Shown piece by piece: positions 42,934 to 53,206 of a stretch of DNA of 60,005 nucleotides. How positions within the stretch are numbered: the stretch's first letter is position 1; the number at the start of each line of letters is the position of its first letter. The position numbers and the translations under genes were made by a program. The stretch covers positions 1-60,005 of the forward strand of contig JASJCY010000020.1 of the NCBI GenBank assembly GCA_030065825.1. Reading direction: 5' to 3'. The DNA comes from Nostocaceae cyanobacterium. GTDB taxonomy: Bacteria > Cyanobacteriota > Cyanobacteriia > Cyanobacteriales > Nostocaceae. The notes beneath the pieces are model-generated. The model saw only the letters and a program-made list of their open reading frames with translations. It ran no database searches and was not told the DNA's origin.

Positions 42934-43356
42934 TCACACAAATCAGTGCAATCAGTGAAATCTGTGATCCACTTTTGACTGTTTTGGGTGACAAACATCT
43001 AGCATCACAGAGATTTGATTTGATTTGACATAACAGAGTTGATCCATATCTTTTATATATTATATTGTATCCTATTATTCATGATTGCCCAAATCGTTAA
43101 AATACCATGGACACTTTTTTTTCGTCAAAGGAATCTCTCTCATCCGTTTCTCGTCAACATAGGGTATGATATGATTTAATTTTGACTTTTGATTCAGTGT
43201 CTTGCTCCTATTCGTATATAATTATCAAATACGTGAGTCAAAATCCTTTTTTGAATTTTGTGTCTTGATTTCTTTGTTGCCCCTTACACCCTAGTTTGAT
43301 AGTAATCTATCCAGTAATCTATCTGTTTCATTATTGTTCTAATCCATAATGATGTT
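42934..43356. other. Divergent region between the betaine ATPase and the NRPS-PKS
   Basis: About 420-470 bases separating the two divergently read genes. It should hold both promoters. It contains the proV relic (43083-43165), AT-rich DNA and no dispersed hairpins. No missing N-terminal half of the condensation domain was found here. Confidence 0.5.
43083..43165 (-). pseudogene. Degenerate internal fragment of a proV gene
   Basis: The plus strand here matches 42521-42600 (inside proV) over about 80 bases. Shared blocks include GCCCAAATCG, ATACCATGGACACTTT, TCTC-CATCCGTTT and TCGTCAACAT-type sequence, with roughly one change per six bases and small indels. It codes for the Q-loop region (Met-Val-Phe-Gln-Arg-Phe-Gly) read on the minus strand, broken by frameshifts. 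So a second proV once stood here or part of proV was copied. Confidence 0.75.
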
Positions 43357-46300
43357 ATGAATATTCAAACTGAATACCAGAAGAAAGTTGATTTGACACA
43401 ACAGATAACCTACTGGCAGGAAAATTTAGGAAAACCCATATCAATTCTAGATATTCCATCGGATTATTCGCGATCGCATCTTTCATTAACCAAGAAAAAA
43501 TTTGTCAAAATCAAATTAGAGTCAAATCTGACCCGAGAACTCAGTCAATTTTGCCGCAGTCAACACTTCACGAAATTTATACCACTACTAGCGGCATTGA
43601 AGGCATTGTTAGGACGCTACACGGGACAGGAGGATATAATTATTGGTTCTGTAAGTGCTGATAGTCTGCACCCAGAATCAGGAAAGAGGAATTTTGTCAA
43701 TCCCATTGCTTTAAGAACTGATGCTATCTCTAATTTCAGCGCTGGGGAGTTAATAGAGTCGGTAGCTAAAACCGTTAGAGAAGCAGCATCCCATCGAGAT
43801 TATCCCTTCTCTAGACTAGTTGCAGAAGTAGTAGGGGATCGAGAACTGACTAATCCTGGGATTTTTCAGGTGATGTTAGTTCCTAATGGGGAATTTGAAC
43901 TTTCAGGGATTCCAGTTACGGGTAAACATCTAGAAGAAATATCACAATATAGTGAGCAATGTGACATAGTTATCCTGACTGAGGATACTCCAACAGGCTT
44001 AGAAATTACCTGGGAATATAATGGTGAGTTATTTACAACAGGCTCAATTGAAAGAATGTTGGGGCATTGGCAAATGCTGCTCCAGGGAATAATTGCTGAT
44101 CCAGAACAAGATGTAGCAATTTTACCATTATTAAGTGCAGCCGAAAGAGAGCAACTCCTAGTGGAGTGGAACGATACCCAACAAGACTATCCCCAAGATC
44201 GGTGTATCCATGAGTTATTTGAGCAACAGGTAGCAATTAACCCTGATGCTGTAGCGGTGGTGTTTGGGGATGAGAAATTAACCTATGGAGAGCTAAATCA
44301 AAGAGCTAACCAATTAGCCCATTATTTAATTAAACTGGGAGCGCAACCAGATACTCTGATCGGAATTTCTGTTGAGCGTTCCCCAAAGATGATTGTTGGG
44401 TTATTGGGAATTCTTAAAGCTGGTGCTGCTTATGTACCACTAGATCCAACCTATCCCCCAGAACGTCTGGCATATATGTTATCAAGTGCCAAGGCAGGGA
44501 TATTGTTGACTGATTCGGATAGTCAAGGTTTGGTAGAGTCTTTTGCTGGGGAAGTAGAACCATTAACGGTGGTTTGTTTAGATCGTGATTGGGAGGTCAT
44601 TGCTACAAACAGTCAAGGTAATCCTACTAGTAGATCCCGTCCTGAAAACTTAGCATATACCATCTACACATCAGGCTCTACAGGTAAGCCCAAAGGGGTA
44701 CAACTTGCCCATCGGGGAGTAGTTAACTTTTTAACATCTATGGCTCGTCAGCCAGGATTAACCGCCAAAGATACTCTGGTTGCAGTTACTACCATATCCT
44801 TTGACATTGCCGGACTAGAGCTTTATTTACCCCTGATTGTGGGAGCAAAGGTGGTTTTGGCAACCAGGGAAATTGCCTCTTCGGGACAGTTACTAGGGAA
44901 ATTACTGAAAGATAGCGGTGCGACGGTAATGCAAGCAACTCCCGCTACCTGGTATTTGCTATTGGGATCTGGGTGGAAAGGTATTGGGGGGCTGAAAATT
45001 CTCTGTGGTGGAGAGGCTTTACCCCAAGAACTAGCGAAAGCACTGCTAGATAGACAAGCTGACCTGTGGAATATGTACGGACCAACTGAAACCACGATTT
45101 GGTCAACAGTTTGTCAGGTGAAGCCAAAAGAGGGAGAATTGTACAGCAAAGATACTCCAGAGTCAATTGGTAGACCCATTGCTAACACCCAAATTTATAT
45201 CCTCGATCAGTATCTACAACCAGTTCCTATCGGGGTTATTGGGGAATTGTACATAGGGGGAGATGGTTTAGCCAGAGGGTATCGCGATCGCCCAGATTTA
45301 ACGGCAGAAAGATTTATTCCGAACCCTTTTGATGAGTCAAAGAAAGTATATAAAACAGGAGACCTTGCCCGTTACCTGGCAGATGGGAATATTGAATTTT
45401 TGGGTCGCATCGACCATCAAGTGAAGGTAAGGGGTTTTCGCATCGAGTTAGGAGAAATCGAATCAGTTTTAAACCGACACCCCGGGGTAAATCAGAGTGT
45501 GGTAGTTGCCAGGGAGAATAAATCTGAGCATACAGTGGGAGGGGATAAGCGTTTAGTAGCTTATGTGGTAGCTAATCCCAACTACGAAGGCAATTCAGAA
45601 AAGGAATCCCAAGAAATTCAAGAGCAATGGCAGGAATTGTGGAATCTTGCCTATAGTCAGAATGCTGAGGGGGCAGACCCTACATTTAATATTAATGGAT
45701 GGAATGACAGTTACTCTGGGGCAGCCATTCCAGCGGTAGAAATGCGAGAATGGGTAGATGGGACAACGGAGCGGATTCTCTCGTGTCAACCCCAGCGCGT
45801 ACTGGAAATTGGCTGCGGTACGGGGATGTTTTTATTCCGGGTTGCTCCCCACTGTGATTCGTACTGGGGTATCGATTTAGCACCAGAAGCTTTACGCTAT
45901 ATAGAATCACAGTTTCCATCTTTGCCTGGTGATTGGTCTGGTGTCAAACTGTTGCAAGGCTCTGCTGACACAGCTTTTGATGCCATAGAGGAGCCAGAAT
46001 TAGATACGCTGATTATCAATTCTGTAGTCCAATTATTTCCTGGCATCGATTATTTGGTAGAGGTGATAGAAAGGGCAGCAAAGACATTAAAACCAGGGGG
46101 AACCATTTTTATCGGAGATGTGCGTAGCTTGCCCTTGCTGTCAGCTTTCCATGGCTCTGTGCAGTTACATCAAGCTCCCCTATCTTTAACTAAGGAGCAG
46201 TTAAAGCAGAGAATAGAAAAGGCTACCATCCAAGAGGGTCAAATGGCAATAGACCCAGACTTATTCTTGGCTTTAGGGGAATATTTGCCGCAAATTAGCC

Positions 46301-49300
46301 ATGTGCAAATTCAAATCAGACGGGGACGTTACCACAATGAAATGAGTAAGTTCCGCTACGATGCGATTCTGCATGTTGGTAAGGAAATGCCTGCTGCAGT
46401 GGAACCTAGTTGGCAGGAATGGCAGAAAAATCAACTTAGTTTGTCTTCTGTGCGGCAAATGCTGTTGGAGGAGCAACCAGAGGTATTGGGTATAAAACAA
46501 GTCCCTAATGCCCGTTTAGCAACGGAGAGCAAACTTTTAGAATTCTTAGAGGATAGCCAAAGTGCCACGGTAGGGGAACTAACAGAAGCTCTAAAACTCT
46601 TAGAGTCAACTGGAATTGAGCCAGAAGATTGGTGGGAGTTGGGTGAGGAACTAGGTTATAAAGTTTACATTAATTGGTGCCCAACTGACAGCAACTGCTA
46701 CGATATCATTTTGCAGGCAGAAGATTGTCACATACCCTACAGTTACCAGTCCCTCAAAGGAAACAGAAAGCCTTGGACATCCTATGCTAATAATCCTTTA
46801 CAAGGGAAGGTTGCAGCCAATCTAGAGCCAGAGTTACGCAGTTATTTACAAGAAAATTTACCGGACTACATGGTGCCCACGGCTTTTGTCACTTTGGATA
46901 CCATGCCTTTGACACCAAATGGTAAGGTGAATCGTCTAGCACTCCCTGCACCAGATAGATCCCGTCCTAATTTGGCTACGGACTTAATTATGCCAGAGTC
47001 AGAAATGGAAGAGGCGATCGCCAAAGTATGGCAGGAAGTGTTGCAACTGGATATTGTGGGTATTAATGATAACTTCTTTGAGTTGGGTGGAAATTCTCTG
47101 TTGCTAACCCAGGTGTACAGTAAGTTGAGTACCAGTTTGGAGTTAGATATATCCATCGTCAAACTGTTTCAATATCCCACCATTGAGGAATTAGCTCAAC
47201 ATTTGAGTCAAACAGAGGCAGAAAAACCCTCAAAGATAGGGCAGAAAGCAAAAAGGAAACCCCTACAAAAAGACGAAGATATTGCCATTATCGGTATTTC
47301 CTGTCGTTTCCCAGGAGCAAAAAATATCGATGAGTATTGGCAGAATTTGCGAGAGGGTGTAGAATCTATATCTTTCCTGAGGGATGAGGAATTAGAAATA
47401 GATGACAAGAGCATCTTAAGAGATCCTAACTATGTGAAAGCAGGGTCTGCATTACCGGATATTGACCTATTTGATGCCAGATTTTTTGGTTACAGTGCCA
47501 AAGAAGCAGAAATCATGGACCCCCAACAGCGGGTATTCTTGGAGTCTGCTTGGTCAGCTATAGAAAATGCTGGTTATAATCCAGAGACCTATGAAGGTTC
47601 TATAGGGGTTTATGCAGGTTCGGGGATGAACACTTATTTAATTAATAATGTCCATCCCAGTCGTAGTTTTTCTTCCCAACGCACCTTTTTAGGTTCAGCC
47701 TTTGATTTACAGGTGAGACTTGCCAATGGTAAAGATTTTCTCCCCACAAGGGTTTCATATAAATTAAACTTAAATGGACCTTCAGTCAACGTGCAAACAG
47801 CCTGTTCCACTTCCCTGGTAGCGGTGCATATGGCTTGCCAAAGTATCCGCAATGGGGAATCTGACATGGCTTTAGCTGGGGGTGTAGCCATTGGTGTTCC
47901 CCAAAAAGTCGGCTACGTCTACCAAGAAGACATGATATTTTCTCCTGACGGACATTGTCGAGCTTTTGATGAACAAGCACAAGGAACAGTATTTGGCAAT
48001 GGGGTGGGAATTGTAGTCCTCAAGAGATTGAGCCAAGCACTATCAGATGGAGATAATATCTATGCAGTCATCAAAGGTTCGGCAATTAATAACGACGGTG
48101 GCTTAAAAGTTGGATATACAGCTCCCAGCGTGGAAGGACAAGCAGAGGTAATTGCTCAAGCATTGGATGCAGCAGCAATTAATGCAGATTCCGTCAGCTA
48201 TGTGGAAGCACACGGAACGGGAACAGCGTTAGGAGATCCGATTGAAATTGCTGGATTAACCCAAGCTTTTCGCCAAACAACCGAGAAAACAGGTTTTTGT
48301 GCCATTGGTTCGGTAAAGACTAATATTGGACATTTAGTGGAAGCAGCAGGGGTTGCTGGACTGATTAAAACCATCCTTGCACTCAAGCACCAACAGATAC
48401 CCCCAAGTCTGCATTTCCAACAGCCAAATCCCAACATTGATTTTGACAATAGTCCCTTTTATGTGAATACCAAACTCAGGGAATGGGAGAGAAATGGAAC
48501 TCCTCGACGGGCAGGAATCAGTTCTTTTGGCATGGGAGGAACTAATTGTCATGTAGTCTTGGAAGAAGCACCAGATTCTTGTAGGGTAGGCATCTTGCCT
48601 GCCTCAGAAGTAGAAGAAACAGGCAGGATGCCTGTTCCACAGGGCAAGATGCCCATCCCACAAAATGAGCGAACACAGCATATTTTCACTCTCTCTGCGA
48701 AGACGGAGGAGGGATTACGTAAATATGCTGATATTTATGTCAAATATTTGCGGGATGTATCAGTAAATGGCGGGGAAGATATATCCTTAGCAGACATTTG
48801 CTTTACTGCCAACACAGGACGGAAGCATTTTAACCATCGTTTAGCGGTGGTGGCTCAATCAACAGCAGAATTGCAGCAGAAATTAGCGGAGTGGGAAGAT
48901 GAGTTGACTGGTGTAGTTAATCATCGCGTCAAACCAGCAAAAATAGCTTTTCTGTTTACAGGACAAGGTTCTCAGTACATTGATATGGGTAGGCAACTCT
49001 ACGAAAGTGAGCCTACTTTTAGGGAAACCATCGACTACTGCGATAAAATATTGCGATCGCATTTAGAGAAACCTTTACTGGAGATACTCTATCCGCAGAC
49101 AGCAGAGGAGGATTTAGCAGCATCTATCAATGAAACTGCTTATACCCAACCAGCTTTATTTGCGATTGAATATGCTCTGTGTCAATTATGGCAATCTTGG
49201 GGTATAAAACCCGACGTTGTTATGGGACACAGTATTGGGGAATATGTTGCGGCAACGGTTGCGGGAGTCTTTAGTTTAGAAGATGGTTTGAAGCTGATTG

Positions 49301-52300
49301 CACAACGGGGAAGATTAATGCAAGAACTTCCTCAAGATGGGGAAATGGTTGCTTTACTAACTTCGGAAGCTAAAGCATTAGCAGCGATTCAACCCTATGG
49401 GGAAGATATTTCTTTAGCAGCGATTAATGGACCGGAAAGCGTGGTAATTTCTGGTAAGCGGTCAGCAATTAATGCTGTTGTTGCTACTAGTGAAGCTCAA
49501 GGAATTAAAACCAAGAAATTAACTGTCTCCCATGCTTTCCATTCTCCATTGATGGAACCAATACTGGCAGATTTTGCCAGGGTTGCTGGGGAGGTAAACT
49601 TTGGGACACCCAAAATTACACTAATATCTAATTTGACGGGCAAAGTGGCAACAGATGAGGTAACTACCCCACAATACTGGTGTGACCACATTCGTCAACC
49701 TGTGAGGTTTGCTGCTGGGATGGCTACTATGGCACAGCAGGGAGTAGATGTATTTTTGGAAGTAGGAGCTAAACCAATATTATTGGCAATGGGACGCCGT
49801 TGTCTACCAAAACATCAAGGAATTTGGTTGCCTTCTTTGCGTCCCCAACAAGATAATTGGCAACAGTTATTCAGCAGTTTGGCAGAACTTTATGTCAGGG
49901 GAATTGCCATAGATTGGATTGGTTTTGATGACAATTATCAACGTCGTCGTCAACCTTTGCCTACTTATCCTTTCCAAAGACAACGTTATTGGATTGAAGC
50001 TCCCAAATGGTATAAAAATGGAGAATCTATCCCTAAAAATAGCAATGAAAATGGAAAAGTAAGTGACAACAAAACTCTGGATACTCCTCAAGAGGAATTA
50101 GAGAATTGGTTATATCAAGTTGAGTGGCAACCTCAAGAATTCAGTGCTAATTTATCGGAGAATTTACTAGGTGCAAATGGCACTCCCAGCAACTGGTTGA
50201 TATTTGCTGATGGTCAGGGAATTGGACAACAATTGAGTGAGAAAATCCAGTCCCAGGGAGGAGTCTGCACCCTAGTGTTCCCAGGAAAGGAATATCAACA
50301 GCTAGGAGAAAGGGAGTTTGTAATTGCTGCCGATAATCCCCAGCATTTTCAGCAGTTAGTTACAGCCCTACCCCCTGTAAGTCGGGTAGTACACCTATGG
50401 AGTTTGGATATACCAGAACCAAGGCATGAGGAGAATTTGGTAGGATTTTCTCAATTAGGTTGTGGTAGTACACTACATTTAGTCCAAGCACTGTTAGGAG
50501 TAGATGGTAAAACCCCTTCTCTGTGGTTAGTAACCCAAGGGACTCAATTAATCGCCGATTATCCAGTAACAGGTGTGGCTCAATCTCCATTATGGGGAAT
50601 GGGAAAGGCGATCGCTGTTGAACATCCCGAATTTAACTGTGTAAGGTTAGATTTAGGTGATTGCACAACAGAGGGTCAAGTTAACGTTCTCTGGTCAGAA
50701 ATTAAGCATTCCTGGGGTTGTGAGGATATTGAAGACCAAATTGCTTGGCGAGATAATAAACGCTATGTTCCCAGATTAAGCCGCTACCATGGTTCGGAAG
50801 CTAATCGTAAATCTCTGGGTATCAGAGAAGATGGTAGCTATTTAATTACTGGGGGATTGGGAGACATTGGTTTAAGAGTCGCTAGCTGGCTAGTAGAAAA
50901 AGGAGCGAAGAATTTAGTATTACTAGGAAGAAGTCAACCCAAAGCTGCTGCTAGTGCTAAATTGGCAGAAATGGAACAGCTTGGTGTGCAAGTAGAGGTA
51001 GTTCAAGCAGATGTATCCGATAGCGAGCAACTTACCTCTGTATTTAAGCAAATTCACCAAACTCTACCACCGTTACGGGGTATCATTCATGCTGCTGGTA
51101 CTACAGATGATGGGATTCTTCAGCATTTAAATTGGCAGAAGTTTGCCAAGGTTTTACAACCAAAAATGCAAGGGTCTTGGAATCTGCATTGTTTATCAGC
51201 AGACCTGGATTTAGACTTCTTTGTGGTCTTTTCTTCCATTGCTTCCTTGCTGGGTTCTGCTGGTCACGGTAACTATGTTGCAGCCAATAGTTTTCTCGAT
51301 AGTTTTGCAGGTTATCGTCAAAGTAAAGGATTATCTGCGTTGAGTGTTAATTGGGCAGTTTGGTCGAAGATAGGATTAGCTTCTCGCAATCTTCAGGTAT
51401 TAGACCGTCTGCAAAATTCCGGAATAGGTGCAATCACTGCCAAGCAAGGTTTGCAAGTGTTGGAGAAATTGTTAGCAGAACAACCTACAAATGTGGGATT
51501 TGTGCCGATTAATTGGTCATTATTTGAAGAAGAAAGTTGGTCGGATTCAGCTTTCTTTAAAGATTTAAAACAAGCATCAGCACAACTATCCCCACAACCG
51601 AAAAAGTTAACCATTCGCCAACAATTAGCACAAATTCCTATTGGTGAAGGTCGTAAGCGATTATCAACTCACGTTTGCTCTTTAATTGCGAAAACTCTGG
51701 GATTAAAATCCGCAGAAAAGTTAGATAAATCGGCACGGTTGATTGACTGGGGATTAGATTCTTTGATGTCTATTGAACTGCGCAATCATCTGCAATCGAG
51801 TTTAGAATGTTCTTTGCGTTCTACCTTATTTTTTGACTATCCCACCACCGAAGCATTAGTAGAATATTTAGCTTCCCAAGTGCTAGGACTAGGAGGAGTA
51901 GATAACCACAAATCCTTAGATATATCTGGTCAGAAAACAACCTTAGTCCCAATTCAACCCCAAGGTGATAAACCACCTTTATTCCTCGTTCCTGGAATTC
52001 TTGGTAGTTTCTTCGACCTTTATCCTTTAGTAAAGTGTTTGGGAGCAGACCAACCCGTTTATGGCTTACGATATCTAGGACTAGAAGAGGATGAAAAACC
52101 ATTATCTCAAATTGCTGAGATAGCTAAATATCATGTGCAAACTTTGCAAACCATTCAACCTATTGGACCATTACAAATTGCAGGTTATTCCTTTGGAGGA
52201 AAAGTTGCCTTTGAAGTGGCTCAACAATTACGCAATCTAGGTCGTACAGTTTCTTGGCTAGGCATTATAGATGTCCAGGTAGAAGCTCCCACCATAGAAA

Positions 52301-52788
52301 AGCAAGCAGCTAATTGGGATGATGTTCAACATATTGTCGAGTTAGCGAAGTTCTATCAAGGCATTTTTGAGACTAATTTTAATTTGGATGTCAAAGCGAA
52401 ATCCTCTGACAATGCTATGGAATTAATGGACTACCTAATTGCCCAATTGAGCCAGCAAGGACATAAAATATCCCAACCAGAACTCCAGAGAATCCTAGAA
52501 CTTTACAAAGCTAATATACAAGCTAATGCTAGCTATATAGCCCAAGGAATTGATTCAACTTCTATTACCTTCTTCCGAGCTAGCGAGTTGGGAGCTTTGG
52601 GGAATTATTTACCCGATTTAACTATGTCTGAAGCAGATCCAACTTGGGGTTGGAAGCAGCTTTCAGTTAATCCTGTAGAACTGCAAATTGTTCCAGGAAA
52701 TCATTTCACTATGCTCACTAAACCCCAGGTTCAGATATTAGCCCAAAAGCTGCAAGCAACTCTGAAAAAAGCAATTGAATTGGTTTGA
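43357..52788 (+). CDS. Hybrid NRPS-PKS: partial C, A (glycine-like), N-MT, PCP, KS, AT, KR, ACP, TE
   Basis: A 3143-residue megasynthase. Residues 1-270 are the C-terminal half of a condensation domain without HHxxxDG, so this is a loading module. The A domain runs from about 290 with Thr-Ser-Gly-Ser-Thr-Gly-Lys-Pro-Lys-Gly near 440. The pocket residues read by eye are D-I-L-Q-L-G-M-I-W-K, nearest the known glycine code. A methyltransferase (Leu-Glu-Ile-Gly-Cys-Gly-Thr-Gly near 818) is inserted before the A10 motif PNGKVNR (1188). Then come PCP (Gly-Gly-Asn-Ser, 1245), KS (Cys 1482, His 1617 and 1658), AT (Gly-His-Ser-Ile-Gly, 1957, with His-Ala-Phe-His for malonyl), KR (Gly-Gly-Leu-Gly-Asp-Ile-Gly, 2499), ACP (Gly-Leu-Asp-Ser-Leu, 2799) and TE (Gly-Tyr-Ser-Phe-Gly-Gly, 2942). 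Expected product: an N-methylated 4-amino-3-hydroxybutyrate. Confidence 0.95.
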   Translation: MNIQTEYQKKVDLTQQITYWQENLGKPISILDIPSDYSRSHLSLTKKKFVKIKLESNLTRELSQFCRSQHFTKFIPLLAALKALLGRYTGQEDIIIGSVSADSLHPESGKRNFVNPIALRTDAISNFSAGELIESVAKTVREAASHRDYPFSRLVAEVVGDRELTNPGIFQVMLVPNGEFELSGIPVTGKHLEEISQYSEQCDIVILTEDTPTGLEITWEYNGELFTTGSIERMLGHWQMLLQGIIADPEQDVAILPLLSAAEREQLLVEWNDTQQDYPQDRCIHELFEQQVAINPDAVAVVFGDEKLTYGELNQRANQLAHYLIKLGAQPDTLIGISVERSPKMIVGLLGILKAGAAYVPLDPTYPPERLAYMLSSAKAGILLTDSDSQGLVESFAGEVEPLTVVCLDRDWEVIATNSQGNPTSRSRPENLAYTIYTSGSTGKPKGVQLAHRGVVNFLTSMARQPGLTAKDTLVAVTTISFDIAGLELYLPLIVGAKVVLATREIASSGQLLGKLLKDSGATVMQATPATWYLLLGSGWKGIGGLKILCGGEALPQELAKALLDRQADLWNMYGPTETTIWSTVCQVKPKEGELYSKDTPESIGRPIANTQIYILDQYLQPVPIGVIGELYIGGDGLARGYRDRPDLTAERFIPNPFDESKKVYKTGDLARYLADGNIEFLGRIDHQVKVRGFRIELGEIESVLNRHPGVNQSVVVARENKSEHTVGGDKRLVAYVVANPNYEGNSEKESQEIQEQWQELWNLAYSQNAEGADPTFNINGWNDSYSGAAIPAVEMREWVDGTTERILSCQPQRVLEIGCGTGMFLFRVAPHCDSYWGIDLAPEALRYIESQFPSLPGDWSGVKLLQGSADTAFDAIEEPELDTLIINSVVQLFPGIDYLVEVIERAAKTLKPGGTIFIGDVRSLPLLSAFHGSVQLHQAPLSLTKEQLKQRIEKATIQEGQMAIDPDLFLALGEYLPQISHVQIQIRRGRYHNEMSKFRYDAILHVGKEMPAAVEPSWQEWQKNQLSLSSVRQMLLEEQPEVLGIKQVPNARLATESKLLEFLEDSQSATVGELTEALKLLESTGIEPEDWWELGEELGYKVYINWCPTDSNCYDIILQAEDCHIPYSYQSLKGNRKPWTSYANNPLQGKVAANLEPELRSYLQENLPDYMVPTAFVTLDTMPLTPNGKVNRLALPAPDRSRPNLATDLIMPESEMEEAIAKVWQEVLQLDIVGINDNFFELGGNSLLLTQVYSKLSTSLELDISIVKLFQYPTIEELAQHLSQTEAEKPSKIGQKAKRKPLQKDEDIAIIGISCRFPGAKNIDEYWQNLREGVESISFLRDEELEIDDKSILRDPNYVKAGSALPDIDLFDARFFGYSAKEAEIMDPQQRVFLESAWSAIENAGYNPETYEGSIGVYAGSGMNTYLINNVHPSRSFSSQRTFLGSAFDLQVRLANGKDFLPTRVSYKLNLNGPSVNVQTACSTSLVAVHMACQSIRNGESDMALAGGVAIGVPQKVGYVYQEDMIFSPDGHCRAFDEQAQGTVFGNGVGIVVLKRLSQALSDGDNIYAVIKGSAINNDGGLKVGYTAPSVEGQAEVIAQALDAAAINADSVSYVEAHGTGTALGDPIEIAGLTQAFRQTTEKTGFCAIGSVKTNIGHLVEAAGVAGLIKTILALKHQQIPPSLHFQQPNPNIDFDNSPFYVNTKLREWERNGTPRRAGISSFGMGGTNCHVVLEEAPDSCRVGILPASEVEETGRMPVPQGKMPIPQNERTQHIFTLSAKTEEGLRKYADIYVKYLRDVSVNGGEDISLADICFTANTGRKHFNHRLAVVAQSTAELQQKLAEWEDELTGVVNHRVKPAKIAFLFTGQGSQYIDMGRQLYESEPTFRETIDYCDKILRSHLEKPLLEILYPQTAEEDLAASINETAYTQPALFAIEYALCQLWQSWGIKPDVVMGHSIGEYVAATVAGVFSLEDGLKLIAQRGRLMQELPQDGEMVALLTSEAKALAAIQPYGEDISLAAINGPESVVISGKRSAINAVVATSEAQGIKTKKLTVSHAFHSPLMEPILADFARVAGEVNFGTPKITLISNLTGKVATDEVTTPQYWCDHIRQPVRFAAGMATMAQQGVDVFLEVGAKPILLAMGRRCLPKHQGIWLPSLRPQQDNWQQLFSSLAELYVRGIAIDWIGFDDNYQRRRQPLPTYPFQRQRYWIEAPKWYKNGESIPKNSNENGKVSDNKTLDTPQEELENWLYQVEWQPQEFSANLSENLLGANGTPSNWLIFADGQGIGQQLSEKIQSQGGVCTLVFPGKEYQQLGEREFVIAADNPQHFQQLVTALPPVSRVVHLWSLDIPEPRHEENLVGFSQLGCGSTLHLVQALLGVDGKTPSLWLVTQGTQLIADYPVTGVAQSPLWGMGKAIAVEHPEFNCVRLDLGDCTTEGQVNVLWSEIKHSWGCEDIEDQIAWRDNKRYVPRLSRYHGSEANRKSLGIREDGSYLITGGLGDIGLRVASWLVEKGAKNLVLLGRSQPKAAASAKLAEMEQLGVQVEVVQADVSDSEQLTSVFKQIHQTLPPLRGIIHAAGTTDDGILQHLNWQKFAKVLQPKMQGSWNLHCLSADLDLDFFVVFSSIASLLGSAGHGNYVAANSFLDSFAGYRQSKGLSALSVNWAVWSKIGLASRNLQVLDRLQNSGIGAITAKQGLQVLEKLLAEQPTNVGFVPINWSLFEEESWSDSAFFKDLKQASAQLSPQPKKLTIRQQLAQIPIGEGRKRLSTHVCSLIAKTLGLKSAEKLDKSARLIDWGLDSLMSIELRNHLQSSLECSLRSTLFFDYPTTEALVEYLASQVLGLGGVDNHKSLDISGQKTTLVPIQPQGDKPPLFLVPGILGSFFDLYPLVKCLGADQPVYGLRYLGLEEDEKPLSQIAEIAKYHVQTLQTIQPIGPLQIAGYSFGGKVAFEVAQQLRNLGRTVSWLGIIDVQVEAPTIEKQAANWDDVQHIVELAKFYQGIFETNFNLDVKAKSSDNAMELMDYLIAQLSQQGHKISQPELQRILELYKANIQANASYIAQGIDSTSITFFRASELGALGNYLPDLTMSEADPTWGWKQLSVNPVELQIVPGNHFTMLTKPQVQILAQKLQATLKKAIELV
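48580..48665 (+). repeat. Dispersed repeat inserted in frame in the KS-AT linker
   Basis: The sequence has GGCATCTTGCCTGCC, GGCAGGATGCCTGTTCCACA and GGGCAAGATGCCCATCCCACA, which are the palindromic intergenic repeats of this genome (compare 31955-32010, 37474-37527 and 52945-53000). It is translated as Val-Gly-Ile-Leu-Pro-Ala-Ser ... Gly-Arg-Met-Pro-Val-Pro-Gln-Gly-Lys-Met-Pro-Ile-Pro-Gln within the loop after KS. The frame is kept, so the gene tolerates it. Confidence 0.85.
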
Positions 52789-52797
52789 ACTAAATAT

Positions 52798-52868
52798 AGA
52801 AACCGGGTTTCTTTTGGCATACATAGTCAAATTCTCGGTTCTCCACCTATAAAAACCCGGTTTCTTTT
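52798..52868. repeat. AAACCGGGTTTC element after the NRPS-PKS
   Basis: Third member of the family found at 37388 and 37547: AGAAACCGGGTTTCT at the left and AAACCCGGTTTCTT at the right, about 70 bases, different interior. Located ten bases past the megasynthase stop, so it may act as transcript end. Confidence 0.75.
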
Positions 52869-53206
52869 CTTACACAATCAAAACGATGGCATTGCTGAAT
52901 TAAGAGATGAATATGAGTGGTGCAGGCATCTTGTTTAACTCATAAATATAGAAAACGGGCAGGGATGCCCGTTCCACAAACCAAGATGCCTATCCCACAA
53001 AACTCTTGCCTTACTTGACTTTTATCGCCTACTTATTTCTAATTTAGATGAATATCTGATAGATTCCTACTATCAAGATATCTACGGTTATAACGGCTCG
53101 AAAAACTGGAATTCCATTCTTAAAAGAGTTTGAACTAGTTCATCTGAAAACATTTGGTGTAGCAAGCCGATTCGGTCAATTCATAAACTATAAAAGGAGA
53201 AATAAT
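52869..53206. other. Leader of the methyltransferase gene with dispersed repeats
   Basis: At 52885-53000 there is a GCATTGCTGAATTAAGAGATGAATATGAGTGGTGCAG-like repeat (also at 29390) followed by GGGCAGGGATGCCCGTTCC and GATGCCTATCCCAC units. From 53001 to 53195 it is AT-rich and without a gene. The methyltransferase may have its own promoter here. Confidence 0.5.

Noticed and set aside
43357-52788. Microcystin-, saxitoxin- or aeruginosin-type toxin synthase
   Set aside because: The domain order (partial C, A with N-methyltransferase, one PKS module, TE) and the absence of further modules match none of these pathways.
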